From: Burkholderia sp. Ax-1724
Lineage (GTDB): Bacteria; Pseudomonadota; Gammaproteobacteria; Burkholderiales; Burkholderiaceae
Length of the DNA: 64,000 nucleotides
Direction: 5' to 3'
NCBI RefSeq assembly: GCF_011752995.1
Contig: NZ_VWWL01000018.1
Location: 1 to 64,000 of the forward strand
In this document: positions 44,914 to 53,379 of the stretch, one piece after another
Layout: each line of letters starts with the position of its first letter
How positions within the stretch are numbered: the first letter of the stretch is position 1
Notes under the pieces: generated by a model
What the model was told of the DNA's origin: nothing
Seen by the model: only the letters and a program-made list of their open reading frames with translations
The model's database searches: none
Translations under genes and position numbers: made by a program

Positions 44914-45909
44914 ATGTGGATCAAGCGAAGCGACAGCATTCAACTGACCGGCGATGACATCGCGCGCAGCGAAATCACGCCGCGGCATGTCTTCGAGAAC
45001 CGGCGGCGCATCCTGCAGGCGGCGGGCGCGATGGCGCTCGGCAGCCTGATCGGCGTGAGCGGCGAGGCGCTCGCGACGTACTCGTCACCGGACCCGAAGG
45101 CGCAGAAACTCGCGGCGAAAACGAACACGAAGTTCGTCGCGCTGGACAAGATCACGCCGTACAAGGACATCACGACCTACAACAACTTCTACGAGTTCGG
45201 CACCGACAAATCCGATCCCGCGCAGAACGCGGGCACGCTGCGCCCGCACCCGTGGAAGGTGAGCGTCGAGGGGGCGATCAAGAACCCGAAGGTGTACGAC
45301 ATCGACGAATTGCTGAAGCTCGCGCCGCTCGAGGAACGCGTGTACCGGCTGCGTTGCGTCGAAGGCTGGTCGATGGTGATTCCGTGGATCGGCGTGTCGC
45401 TGTCGGAACTGATCAAGCGCGTCGAGCCGACCGGCAACGCGAAGTACGTGCAGTTCATCACGCTTGCCGATCCGTCGCAGATGCCGGGGTTGTCGACGCC
45501 CGTGCTCGACTGGCCCTACTCCGAAGGCCTGCGCATGGACGAAGCGATGCATCCGCTGACGCTGCTGACGATGGGCGTCTACGGCCAGGTGTTGCCGAAC
45601 CAGAACGGCGCGCCGGTGCGGGTCGTGGTGCCGTGGAAGTACGGCTTCAAGAGCGCGAAGTCGCTCGTGAAAATCCGCTTTGTCGAGAAGCAGCCGCCGA
45701 CGAGCTGGAACACGTATGCGTCGAACGAATACGGCTTTTATTCGAACGTGAATCCGAACGTCGATCATCCGCGCTGGAGCCAGGCGACCGAGCGGCGCAT
45801 CGGCGAGGACGGTTTTTTCACGCCGAAGCGCAAGACGCTGATGTTCAACGGCTACGGCGATCAGGTCGCATCGCTCTATCAGGGCATGGACCTGAAGAAG
45901 AATTTCTGA
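44914..45909 (+). CDS. msrP: protein-methionine-sulfoxide reductase catalytic subunit MsrP
   Basis: MsrP is a periplasmic molybdopterin enzyme that repairs oxidised methionine in envelope proteins, using electrons from MsrQ. I choose the ATG at 44914, with AGGAG at 44902-44906, giving 331 residues. Upstream in-frame starts add a non-homologous segment. A Tat signal is visible in NRRRILQAAGAMALG (about 28-42). The Mo-ligand cysteine is Cys148 in RLRCVEGW. It lies 10 bases upstream of msrQ. Confidence 0.96.
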   Translation: MWIKRSDSIQLTGDDIARSEITPRHVFENRRRILQAAGAMALGSLIGVSGEALATYSSPDPKAQKLAAKTNTKFVALDKITPYKDITTYNNFYEFGTDKSDPAQNAGTLRPHPWKVSVEGAIKNPKVYDIDELLKLAPLEERVYRLRCVEGWSMVIPWIGVSLSELIKRVEPTGNAKYVQFITLADPSQMPGLSTPVLDWPYSEGLRMDEAMHPLTLLTMGVYGQVLPNQNGAPVRVVVPWKYGFKSAKSLVKIRFVEKQPPTSWNTYASNEYGFYSNVNPNVDHPRWSQATERRIGEDGFFTPKRKTLMFNGYGDQVASLYQGMDLKKNF

Positions 45910-45919
45910 GGCGACGGCG

Positions 45920-46639
45920 ATGACGATGACTTCCGAGACGCAATCCGTCACCCGGAACGAACCCGCGACGCAAGGGGCGACCTCGGCCGCGCGAGCGAAA
46001 GCGTCGGCGGCGCAGCGGCCCGTGGGCGGCGCGCGCTGGATCGTGCCGGCCAAGGTCGCGGTGTTCATCGCGGCGCTGTATCCGCTCGCGCGCATCGTGC
46101 TGTTCGGCATGACCGACCGGCTCGGCGCGAATCCGATCGAGTTCATCACACGCTCGACGGGCCTGTGGACGCTCGTGTTCCTCTGCATCACGCTGGCGGT
46201 GACGCCGCTGCGCCGCCTCACCGGTGTCGCCGCGTTGCTGCGCTTGCGGCGCATGCTCGGTCTTTATGCGTTCTTCTACGCGGCGCTGCATTTCACCACC
46301 TACCTCTGGTTCGACAAGTGGTTCGATCTCGCGGCGATTCTGAAGGACATCGGCAAGCGGCCGTTCATCACGGTGGGCTTCGCGGCGTTCGTGCTGCTGA
46401 TCGCGCTCGCGGCCACCTCGCCACGCGCGATGGTGCGCAAGCTCGGGCGTCGCTGGCAGACGCTGCATCGCGCGATCTACGCGATCGGCGTGCTCGCGAT
46501 CCTGCACTTCTGGTGGATGAAGGCCGGCAAGCACGATCTGCTGCTGCCGAAGATTTACGGCGCGATCATGATCGCGCTGCTCGGCTGGCGTCTGGTGGTG
46601 TGGCTGCGCGAGCGGAGTCTGAAAACGCGGCGACGGTGA
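45920..46639 (+). CDS. msrQ: MsrPQ haem-binding membrane subunit MsrQ
   Basis: MsrQ is a haem-b membrane protein that transfers electrons from the respiratory chain to MsrP. The 239-residue protein has about six membrane helices. Candidate haem-ligand histidines lie in AALHFTTYLWF and in TLHRAIYAIGVLAILHFWW. The first 40 residues are a Thr/Ala-rich extension. It forms a two-gene unit with msrP and ends before a perfect-stem terminator. Confidence 0.95.
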   Translation: MTMTSETQSVTRNEPATQGATSAARAKASAAQRPVGGARWIVPAKVAVFIAALYPLARIVLFGMTDRLGANPIEFITRSTGLWTLVFLCITLAVTPLRRLTGVAALLRLRRMLGLYAFFYAALHFTTYLWFDKWFDLAAILKDIGKRPFITVGFAAFVLLIALAATSPRAMVRKLGRRWQTLHRAIYAIGVLAILHFWWMKAGKHDLLLPKIYGAIMIALLGWRLVVWLRERSLKTRRR

Positions 46640-46686
46640 CGGCGGGCGCTCGGTTTACGCTGCTTGGGTGGCGATAGCGTTCAATA

Positions 46687-46730
46687 GCAAAAAGGCGATG
46701 CCGTAGTGGCATCGCCTTTTTGCTTTTTGC
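46687..46730. terminator. bidirectional terminator between msrQ and lysA
   Basis: A perfect 17-bp stem (AGCAAAAAGGCGATGCC / GGCATCGCCTTTTTGCT) has a 5-nt loop. T-rich tails occur on both strands because the stem itself ends in A/T runs, so it can end both msrPQ and the convergent lptM-lysA transcription. Confidence 0.9.
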
Positions 46731-46800
46731 TGCTTGCACGAGGAACCGGGTTCAGTGCGGCGCTCGACGTTCTTCGATGCTGACCGGTGCTTATCGATGT

Positions 46801-48063
46801 TTACTCCGGCAAAATCGCCTCACCCGCAAACAGCTGCTGTACCTCTTCACGCGCGCGAACCACATGCGCCTGTGTACCATCCACCATCACTTCGGCGGCG
46901 CGTGCACGCGTGTTGTAGTTCGAGCTCATCACGAAGCCGTACGCGCCGGCCGAGCGGATCGCGAGCAGGTCGCCCGGCTCGACGGCGAGCAACCGTTCTC
47001 GGCCGAGCCAGTCGCCGCTTTCGCAGACCGGGCCGACCACGTCGTACACGTGCGCGGGCACGTCACGCTTCACGACGGGGTCGATCGCGTGATACGCCTC
47101 GTACATCGCGGGGCGCGCGAGATCGGTCATCGCCGCGTCGACGATCGCGAAGTTCTTGTCCGCGCCCGGCTTCAGGAATTCGAGACGCGTGAGCAGCACG
47201 CCCGCATTACCGACCAGCGAGCGGCCCGGCTCGAAATACACTTCGCGATGGCCGTGGCCGCGTGCTTCGATGCGATCAAGCACCGTGCGCACGAACATGC
47301 CGATTTCCGGCGGCGTTTCGTCGTCGTAGGTGATGCCGAGACCGCCGCCCACGTCGATATGGCGAATCGTCACGCCGTCCTGCTCGATCTGCTCGACGAG
47401 GTCCAGCAGTTTGTCGATCGCGTCGAGATACGGCGCGACTTCGGTGATCTGCGAGCCGATATGGCAGTCGATGCCGACCACCTCGAGATTCGCCATCGCC
47501 GCGGCCGCCCGGTACGTGGCGCGCGCGTCTTCGAAGGCGACGCCGAACTTGTTGCTCTTGAGTCCGGTGGAAATATACGGATGCGTTTTCGCGTCGACGT
47601 CGGGATTCACGCGCAGCGACACCGGCGCTTTCTTGCCCATTTCGCCGGCCACCGTGTTGAGGCGGTCGAGTTCGGGAATCGATTCGACGTTGAAGCATTT
47701 GACGCCGGCCGCGAGCGCGTCGCGCATTTCGCCCGCCTGCTTGCCGACGCCCGAAAACACGGTGTTTTCCGCTTTGCCGCCCGCCGCCAGCACGCGCGCC
47801 AGTTCGCCGCCCGAGACGATGTCGAAGCCCGCGCCGAGGCGCGCGAACACGTTCAGCACCGCGAGATTGCTGTTGGCCTTGACGGCCACGTGCACGCTCG
47901 CGCGGCGTCCGGCGCAGGCGCCTGCGTAGGCGTTCCATGTGGCGGTGAGCGCGGCGCGTGAATAAACGTAGAGCGGCGTGCCGAACTGCTCGGCGAGGGA
48001 AACGGCGGACGCGTCTTCAGCGTGCAATATGCCGTCGACGTAGTCAAATGCGGATCGAGTCAT
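46801..48063 (-). CDS. lysA: diaminopimelate decarboxylase
   Basis: LysA decarboxylates meso-diaminopimelate to lysine, the last step of lysine synthesis. The 420-residue PLP protein shows the cofactor lysine in VAVKANS (Lys62), HIGSQIT for phosphate binding, and the catalytic segment with GPVCESGDWLG (about 341-351). It starts MTRSAFDYVDGILHAED. It lies nine bases after lptM on the same strand, a conserved lptM-lysA pair in proteobacteria. Confidence 0.97.
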   Translation of the reverse strand: MTRSAFDYVDGILHAEDASAVSLAEQFGTPLYVYSRAALTATWNAYAGACAGRRASVHVAVKANSNLAVLNVFARLGAGFDIVSGGELARVLAAGGKAENTVFSGVGKQAGEMRDALAAGVKCFNVESIPELDRLNTVAGEMGKKAPVSLRVNPDVDAKTHPYISTGLKSNKFGVAFEDARATYRAAAAMANLEVVGIDCHIGSQITEVAPYLDAIDKLLDLVEQIEQDGVTIRHIDVGGGLGITYDDETPPEIGMFVRTVLDRIEARGHGHREVYFEPGRSLVGNAGVLLTRLEFLKPGADKNFAIVDAAMTDLARPAMYEAYHAIDPVVKRDVPAHVYDVVGPVCESGDWLGRERLLAVEPGDLLAIRSAGAYGFVMSSNYNTRARAAEVMVDGTQAHVVRAREEVQQLFAGEAILPE

Positions 48064-48072
48064 GCGAAAGTC

Positions 48073-48417
48073 TTATTGAACGGAAGGAGCGGCAGAGGCG
48101 GGCAGCGGCACGGCGGGAGCGGAAGCCGCCGAAGCGGGCGGCGTGGCAAGCTGATCTTCGGGGGCCAGCGTGAGCGGCGTGCCCGAGGTGTCCGGGATCG
48201 AGCCCATGTCGGCCGCGCTGCCGCTAGCCGGTTGCGTTTGATCCGGCGCCGGCGTTTGCGTGCGATGAGCCGGCGGGGCAGGCATGGGCGGCACGGTTGG
48301 CAGATAGAGCGAGCCGCGTTGACCGCAACCGGCGAGCACGCAACCTGCGAAAATGGCTAAAACCGCTACAATCGCGCGGCCGGGTGCCGCCGCGCGCATC
48401 CGAGATACGACTCGCAT
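48073..48417 (-). CDS. lptM: small lipoprotein LptM (YifL-like)
   Basis: LptM is a small outer-membrane lipoprotein that helps oxidative maturation of the LPS translocon protein LptD. The 114-residue protein has a signal peptide with lipobox LAGC (28-31) followed by GQRGSLYLP, the family signature. The rest is a Pro/Ala-rich disordered tail of about 75 residues, longer than in E. coli. AGGGACAG precedes the ATG. It lies upstream of lysA and only 35 bases from the divergent cyaY. Confidence 0.88.
   Translation of the reverse strand: MRVVSRMRAAAPGRAIVAVLAIFAGCVLAGCGQRGSLYLPTVPPMPAPPAHRTQTPAPDQTQPASGSAADMGSIPDTSGTPLTLAPEDQLATPPASAASAPAVPLPASAAPSVQ
48345..48372 (+). promoter_or_regulatory. candidate cyaY promoter inside lptM
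   Basis: CTGCGA (48345-48350), 16 bp, and TACAAT (48367-48372) form a moderate sigma-70 promoter on the plus strand, 80 bases before cyaY. The intergenic gap is only 35 bp, so a plus-strand promoter must lie within the divergent lptM coding region. It is a match by eye only. Confidence 0.4.
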
Positions 48418-48452
48418 GACTGTCCCTGAATGAATAATCGATGGAGTTTAGC

Positions 48453-48773
48453 ATGTCCGATAGTGATTACCTGACCCGTGCGGAAGCCGTGCTGGCCGCC
48501 ATCGAGAGCGCGCTCGACGACATCGGCGCCGACATCGAAGCCGAGCGCAGCGGCAACGTTCTGACGCTCGAATTCGAGAACCGCACGAAGATCATCGTCA
48601 ACCTTCAGCCGCCGATGAGCGAGATCTGGATCGCCGCGAAGGCGGGCGGTTTTCACTTCCGTTTCGTCGATGGGCAATGGCGCGACACGCGCAGCGGCGC
48701 GGAGTTTTTCGCGGCGCTCTCGCAGTACGCGACCGAGCAGGCCGGCGAGCCGGTGCAGATCGCCGCGCAGTAA
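48453..48773 (+). CDS. cyaY: iron-sulfur cluster assembly protein CyaY (frataxin)
   Basis: CyaY is the bacterial frataxin, an iron-binding regulator of the IscS-based Fe-S assembly machine. I choose the second ATG (48453) because GGAG at 48443-48446 has six-base spacing to it, giving 106 residues from MSDSDYLTRAEA. The acidic first helix and the signature sheet (SGNVLTLEFENRTKIIVN, about 35-52; SEIWIAAKAGGFHF) are clear. It is a single-gene unit divergent from lptM-lysA. Confidence 0.95.
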   Translation: MSDSDYLTRAEAVLAAIESALDDIGADIEAERSGNVLTLEFENRTKIIVNLQPPMSEIWIAAKAGGFHFRFVDGQWRDTRSGAEFFAALSQYATEQAGEPVQIAAQ

Positions 48774-48795
48774 GCCCGAGGCGCTCTCAAAACAG

Positions 48796-48834
48796 AACCG
48801 CCGCGTATCGAGCCATCGAACGCGGCGGTTTTTG
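48796..48834. terminator. terminator between convergent cyaY and mrcA
   Basis: An 11-bp stem (AACCGCCGCGT / ACGCGGCGGTT) with a 13-nt loop is followed by T residues on the plus strand. The minus-strand side has a weaker TTCTGTTTT tail, so it may also help end mrcA transcription. Confidence 0.85.
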
Positions 48835-48887
48835 CTTTCCGGCGGGAGTTCTACGCAACTTCGCGAGGCAGCCTCGGTGTCCGCGGC

Positions 48888-51293
48888 TCAATGCCCGCGG
48901 AACAGATTCATGATGTCCTGCTTCTCCTGCTCGCCGACCTGCTCGGGCGCCGCCGAGGCCGCGGAAGCGGCGCTCGCCCCGGCGTCGAGCGTGGCCTGGC
49001 TCACGCCGACCGTCGCGACGAAACCGTGCCCCGGCGTGAAGTCGTCGAAATAAAGCTCCGAGCCGATTTCGCTGACATCATCGGGGCGCGCCATCTTGTA
49101 CTCGGGCACGCCCTTCAGTGCGTGGCCCATGTACTCGATCCACACCGGCAGCGCGAGGCCGCCGCCGGTTTCCTTGTCGCCGAGACTGCGCGGGTTGTCG
49201 TAGCCGATCCATGCGATGGCCGTGAGCGTGTGCTGATAACCGGCGAACCACGCGTCGCGCGAATCATTGGTCGTGCCGGTCTTGCCGCCGAGATCGGTGC
49301 GCTTGAGCGCGTTGCTCTTCGCGCCGGTGCCGCGCTGCGCGACGCTTTGCAGCAGACTGTTCATCACGTAGGCGTTGCGCGGCTGGATCGCGAACGGCGC
49401 GCTTTGTCCGGCCACGAGCGGCTGCGCATGGGCGACGACGACACCGCGCTGATCGGTGACTTCGGCGATCAGATACGGGTTGATGCGGTAGCCGCCGTTG
49501 GCGAACACCGAGAACGCGCCCGCCATCTGCAACGGCGTGACGAGACCCGCGCCGAGCGCCATCGGCAGATAGGCGGGGTGACGCTCGGCGTCGAAGCCGA
49601 AGCGCGTGATGTACTGCTGCGCGTACTTGGTGCCGATCTGGTTCAGGATGCGGATCGACACGAGGTTCTTCGACTTCTGCAGCGCGGTGCGCATCGTCAT
49701 CGGACCGTCGAAGCCGCCGCCGTAGTTCTTCGGCTCCCACGCCTGGCCGCCGGTTTCGGCGGCGCTGAAAAAGAGCGGCGCGTCGTTGATGATCGTGGCC
49801 GGCCCGAGTCCCTTTTCGAGCGACGCCGAATAGATGAACGGCTTGAAGCTCGACCCCGGCTGACGCCACGCCTGCGTGACGTGATTGAACTTGTTCTTGT
49901 TGAAGTCGAAGCCGCCGACCAGCGCACGAATCGCGCCGTCCTGCGGGACCACCGAAATAAACGCGCCTTCCACCTGCGGCAATTGCGTGATCGACCAGTC
50001 GCCGTCGTCGTTCTTCACGAGCCGCACGATCGCACCGGGCCGGATGCGCTGATTCGGCTGCGCGCGCGGGCCGAGCGCGAACTGCGCATAGCGCAGGCCG
50101 TCGCCCTGGATCGTCGCGACGTTGCCGTCGATGAACGTCGCCTGCACCTGCTTCGGACTCGCCGCCGTGACGACGGCCGCGATGATCTCGCCGTTGTCCG
50201 GATGCTCGACGAGCGCGTCGTCGATCGCCTGTTCGCGCTCCTGCGCATCGGACGGCAGATCGATGAACGCCTCCGGCCCGCGATAGCCGTGCCGCCGTTC
50301 GTAGTCCATCAGCCCCTTGCGCAGCGCGCGATAGGCGACGTCCTGATCGGCCGAGTCGATCGTGGTCACGACGTTCAGCCCGCGCGTGTAGGCTTCCTCG
50401 CGATACTGCGTGTACATCATCTGCCGCACCATTTCCGCGACGTACTCCGCGTGCACGCTGTACTCCTTCCCCATGCCCTTGACGACGAGCGGCTGGCCGC
50501 GCGCGTCGTCGTACTGCTGCTGGGTGATGTAGCGCAGCTCGTACATGCGTTGCAGGATGTACTCCTGCCGTACCTTCGCGCGCTTCGGATTGACGACCGG
50601 GTTATACGCGGACGGCGCTTTCGGCAAGCCCGCGAGCATCGCCGATTCGGCGAGCGTCAGATCCTTGAGATCCTTGCCGAAGTACACCCGCGCGGCGCTC
50701 GCAAAACCATAGGCGCGCTGACCGAGATAGATCTGGTTCATGTACACCTCGAGAATCTGATCCTTCGTCAGCTTCGACTCGATCTTGTACGCGAGCAGCA
50801 TCTCGTAAATCTTGCGCGTATAGGTTTTCTCGCTGGAGAGGAAGAAGTTGCGCGCGACCTGCATCGTGATCGTGCTCGCGCCTTGCGTCGCGTGGCCGTT
50901 GGCCAGCGCGACGAAGCCCGCGCGCGCGATGCCGGTCAGGTCGACGCCGCCGTGGTCGTAGAAGCGCGCGTCCTCGATCGCGAGGATCGCGTTCTTCAGG
51001 CTGTCGGGCACGTCCTGGATATGCACGATGTCGCGCCGTTCCGCGCCGAATTCGCCGATCAGCACGTGGTCGGCCGTGTAGATGCGCAGCGGCACTTTCG
51101 GACGATAGTCGGTCAGCGCATCGAGCGAAGGCAGGTTCGGCGTGGCGACCACGAGCGCATAGCCGAGCACCAGCGCCATGCACACGACGCCCGCCACGAT
51201 CAGGCCCACAAAGCCGAGGACGAGCTTCAGCCACAACGGGCGTTTGCGCTTTGTCGGCGCGGGCGGCGGGGACGTAGGAGACGTGGGTTGCAT
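48888..51293 (-). CDS. mrcA: penicillin-binding protein 1A
   Basis: This is a bifunctional class A PBP that polymerises and cross-links peptidoglycan. The 801-residue protein has a short cytoplasmic N terminus, one membrane anchor (about 22-48), the GT51 glycosyltransferase domain (IEDARFYDHGGVD and GASTITMQVARNFF, about 106-155), an OB-like insert, and the transpeptidase domain with SSFK (about 481), SKN (about 541) and KTGTT (about 669). It is divergent from the pil cluster, a common ponA-pilM arrangement. Confidence 0.96.
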   Translation of the reverse strand: MQPTSPTSPPPAPTKRKRPLWLKLVLGFVGLIVAGVVCMALVLGYALVVATPNLPSLDALTDYRPKVPLRIYTADHVLIGEFGAERRDIVHIQDVPDSLKNAILAIEDARFYDHGGVDLTGIARAGFVALANGHATQGASTITMQVARNFFLSSEKTYTRKIYEMLLAYKIESKLTKDQILEVYMNQIYLGQRAYGFASAARVYFGKDLKDLTLAESAMLAGLPKAPSAYNPVVNPKRAKVRQEYILQRMYELRYITQQQYDDARGQPLVVKGMGKEYSVHAEYVAEMVRQMMYTQYREEAYTRGLNVVTTIDSADQDVAYRALRKGLMDYERRHGYRGPEAFIDLPSDAQEREQAIDDALVEHPDNGEIIAAVVTAASPKQVQATFIDGNVATIQGDGLRYAQFALGPRAQPNQRIRPGAIVRLVKNDDGDWSITQLPQVEGAFISVVPQDGAIRALVGGFDFNKNKFNHVTQAWRQPGSSFKPFIYSASLEKGLGPATIINDAPLFFSAAETGGQAWEPKNYGGGFDGPMTMRTALQKSKNLVSIRILNQIGTKYAQQYITRFGFDAERHPAYLPMALGAGLVTPLQMAGAFSVFANGGYRINPYLIAEVTDQRGVVVAHAQPLVAGQSAPFAIQPRNAYVMNSLLQSVAQRGTGAKSNALKRTDLGGKTGTTNDSRDAWFAGYQHTLTAIAWIGYDNPRSLGDKETGGGLALPVWIEYMGHALKGVPEYKMARPDDVSEIGSELYFDDFTPGHGFVATVGVSQATLDAGASAASAASAAPEQVGEQEKQDIMNLFRGH

Positions 51294-51562
51294 AGGGGTA
51301 TCGAAAAAACGGTCCCGCGATTATAGCCGCCTCGCTTCCTCAGCTTTCGGCATGCTTACGAATGGTCTGGAAAGCAGTGTGAAAACCGGCGGCGCGCCGT
51401 GCCTGGAGATGGCTTCACTGTAGTCGCTTTGATCCCGCGAGGGGCGTCCTCGCCGCAACGTTAGCCATTTGGCTGAATGTCGCTCGGAGCCCTGTCTCTC
51501 CACAATGGTCCCTCGTTGCTCGCGTTCGAATGGTTCGTCGCGTGAGTCAGAGGGAGGGCCTG
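51294..51562. other. mrcA-pilM divergent intergenic region
   Basis: This 269-base gap separates the divergent mrcA and pilM genes. It contains a hairpin GCGAGG / CCTCGC (51437-51453) and AGGGAGG close to pilM as ribosome-binding site. No convincing promoter could be assigned on either strand. Confidence 0.4.
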
Positions 51563-52558
51563 ATGGCATATAAAAATTCGTGGCTTGAAGCGATGCAGTC
51601 GGGGCGGCAGCGCTTCGCCGCCGGGATCGACGTCGGTTCGCAAAGCGTGCGGCTCGTCGTGCTGAGTCAGCGTGCGCGCGCCTATGGCGCGCTGCATCTC
51701 GAATATGTGAAGACGGTGCCGCTGGCGGCTGGCGCGATGGCGGGCACCGAGATCGCCGACCGCCAAGCCATCGCGCGCGCCTTGCGCGATGCGTTTGCGG
51801 GGCTGCCGCGGCTGTGCGCGACGCATGCGCTGCAATGTTCGATGGCGGTGCCCGCGTCGGCGACGCTCACGACCACGGTGCCGCTCGCACAGCTCGCGGC
51901 GCAGAGTCATTGCGTGGAAGAGGACGGCGGTCCCGCGCTTGCCGGCCTCGCGCCCGCGGTAATGGGCGAGGCGGAGCGCATCGCCGGCATCGAGCGGCAT
52001 GCGCTCGCGGTCGACTGGTATGTCGACGACACGCCGGCGCCGGTGCGTTCGGTGACGATCGCGGCGACCGCTCGCCAGCATCTCGAAGCGCGCATCGAAT
52101 GCGCGGCGACCGCGGGCATTTCGCTGACCGCGATCGACGGCGAGCCGCATGCGGCGTTGCGCGCGCTGCGCTATGCAGCGGATCAGGAACTCGATGCGCA
52201 CGAGCCGTATGCGGCGCTGTGGATCGGCACGGACGGCGTGTACGGGTGGCGTGTCGTCGACGGCGCGATCGAGGGCGAGATGCATTACCCGGCGCCCGAG
52301 CACACCGATCTCGCGGATGCGCTGCGCGACCTCGTTCGCGGGCCGGTGTTCGATTGCGCGCTGGTCGGCGGCGAGATCGATCTGCTCGATGGCGTCGGCT
52401 TTTCGATGGCCGATATCGGCGACGTGCTCGGCTGCTCGGTGCTGCCATTCGAATGCGCGCTGCTCGGCAGCCGCATGCGGCCGCTCGACGACGGACTGCT
52501 GTACGAGCCGGCCGGCGCGGTCGCGTTCGGGCTCGCGCTGCGCGGGGTGATCGAATGA
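51563..52558 (+). CDS. pilM: type IV pilus assembly protein PilM-like
   Basis: PilM is an actin-like cytoplasmic ATPase that binds the PilN N terminus and forms the inner ring of the type IV pilus machine. The ATG at 51563 follows GGGAGG and gives 331 residues. The phosphate-1 motif GIDVGSQSVR (21-30) is intact. The rest is divergent from well-studied PilM, so the call rests on this motif, length and the gene order pilM-N-O-P-Q before aroK. Its stop overlaps the next start by four bases. Confidence 0.85.
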   Translation: MAYKNSWLEAMQSGRQRFAAGIDVGSQSVRLVVLSQRARAYGALHLEYVKTVPLAAGAMAGTEIADRQAIARALRDAFAGLPRLCATHALQCSMAVPASATLTTTVPLAQLAAQSHCVEEDGGPALAGLAPAVMGEAERIAGIERHALAVDWYVDDTPAPVRSVTIAATARQHLEARIECAATAGISLTAIDGEPHAALRALRYAADQELDAHEPYAALWIGTDGVYGWRVVDGAIEGEMHYPAPEHTDLADALRDLVRGPVFDCALVGGEIDLLDGVGFSMADIGDVLGCSVLPFECALLGSRMRPLDDGLLYEPAGAVAFGLALRGVIE

Positions 52559-53379
52559 TGCGCGGCCTTTCGTTTGTGTTTCTGCCGTTCTGGCCGGCGG
52601 CGCGCCCATCGCTGCCGCCGACGCCGCCGGTCGCGTCGCGTGAGACGCGCTTCGCGAAGCCGTGGCTCGGCGGTTTCAATCTGCTGCCTTACCGGCAACG
52701 CAATGCACGGCTGGCGCGGCGGCGCTGTCTGCGCGACTGGGCGGTGGCGGCGTGCGTCGGCGCGGCCGGCGTACTTGCATTTGCCGGCTGGCAGGCAGTC
52801 GAAAAGACGCGGCTCGAGGCACGGCGTGCGTCGGCCGAACAGGCGCTCGCGCAACTCGCGGCGCCGCTCGCCGAGCACGCGAAGCTGCGGCGAGCGCAGG
52901 ACGAGCAGCGCAACGACGCTGCGCGAGCAACGAGCCTGTCGGTGCCGCTCGCGCACCTGCTCGATCTGCTCGAAGTGCTGAGTTTCGAACCCGGCGACGG
53001 CGTCGTGCTGCGGCAGTTGCGCCAGCGCGAGTATGAGACGGAGTTGCTCGCGACGTCGCGCAGCCATGTTGCGTCGGCTGAATGGCTCAAACGCGTCGGG
53101 GCGGTTCACGGCGTGCAGGGCGCGGAGATGCGCGACCTGCATCGGCCGGCCACGCGCGGCGGCGCGGCGACGGATAAGACGGTAAATAAGGCGGCAAATA
53201 AGGCGGCAAATAAGGCGGCAAATAAGACGGCGGATAAGACGGCGGATAAGACGGCAAGCGGTCCAGTCGAGTTCGACGCGCGTTTGCGCTGGGGGGAGCC
53301 GCCACCGAAAAACACGCTGCTGGCTGGGGCGTCGGCGGCGCACGGGGCGAAGTCCGCAAAATCGGGAGGTGAAAAATGA
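52555..53379 (+). CDS. pilN: type IV pilus assembly protein PilN-like with repeat-rich C terminus
   Basis: PilN is a bitopic inner-membrane protein linking PilM to PilO. The product is 274 residues. The N-terminal part has FNLLPYRQRNA (about 41-51), the conserved PilM-binding motif, followed by one membrane segment (about 62-80) and a coiled-coil region. An unusual lysine/alanine repeat (DKTV, NKAA x3, NKTA, DKTA x2, about 207-234) lies near the end. Two adjacent ATGs occur, and I use the first (ATGA overlap with pilM). The last four bases overlap the next gene. Confidence 0.83.
   Translation: MMRGLSFVFLPFWPAARPSLPPTPPVASRETRFAKPWLGGFNLLPYRQRNARLARRRCLRDWAVAACVGAAGVLAFAGWQAVEKTRLEARRASAEQALAQLAAPLAEHAKLRRAQDEQRNDAARATSLSVPLAHLLDLLEVLSFEPGDGVVLRQLRQREYETELLATSRSHVASAEWLKRVGAVHGVQGAEMRDLHRPATRGGAATDKTVNKAANKAANKAANKTADKTADKTASGPVEFDARLRWGEPPPKNTLLAGASAAHGAKSAKSGGEK
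53173..53256 (+). repeat. seven 12-bp tandem repeats within pilN
   Basis: Seven consecutive copies of a 12-base unit close to AATAAGGCGGCA occur, three of them identical and adjacent (53185-53220). Each copy encodes four residues (NKAA, NKTA or DKTA), so copy-number changes would keep the reading frame. It lies in the PilN C-terminal region. Confidence 0.95.

Noticed and set aside
48891..51326. An 811-codon plus-strand frame opposite mrcA
   Set aside because: Composition is typical of antisense reading of a GC-rich gene. The minus-strand PBP1a has all catalytic motifs.
51814..52554. A long N-terminal extension in the pilN frame lying over pilM
   Set aside because: The sequence is Arg/Ala-rich out-of-frame pilM. 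PilN-like sequence starts only at 52555, with the usual ATGA overlap.
53173..53256. A CRISPR array
   Set aside because: The 12-bp repeats are directly adjacent without spacers and lie within a coding frame.
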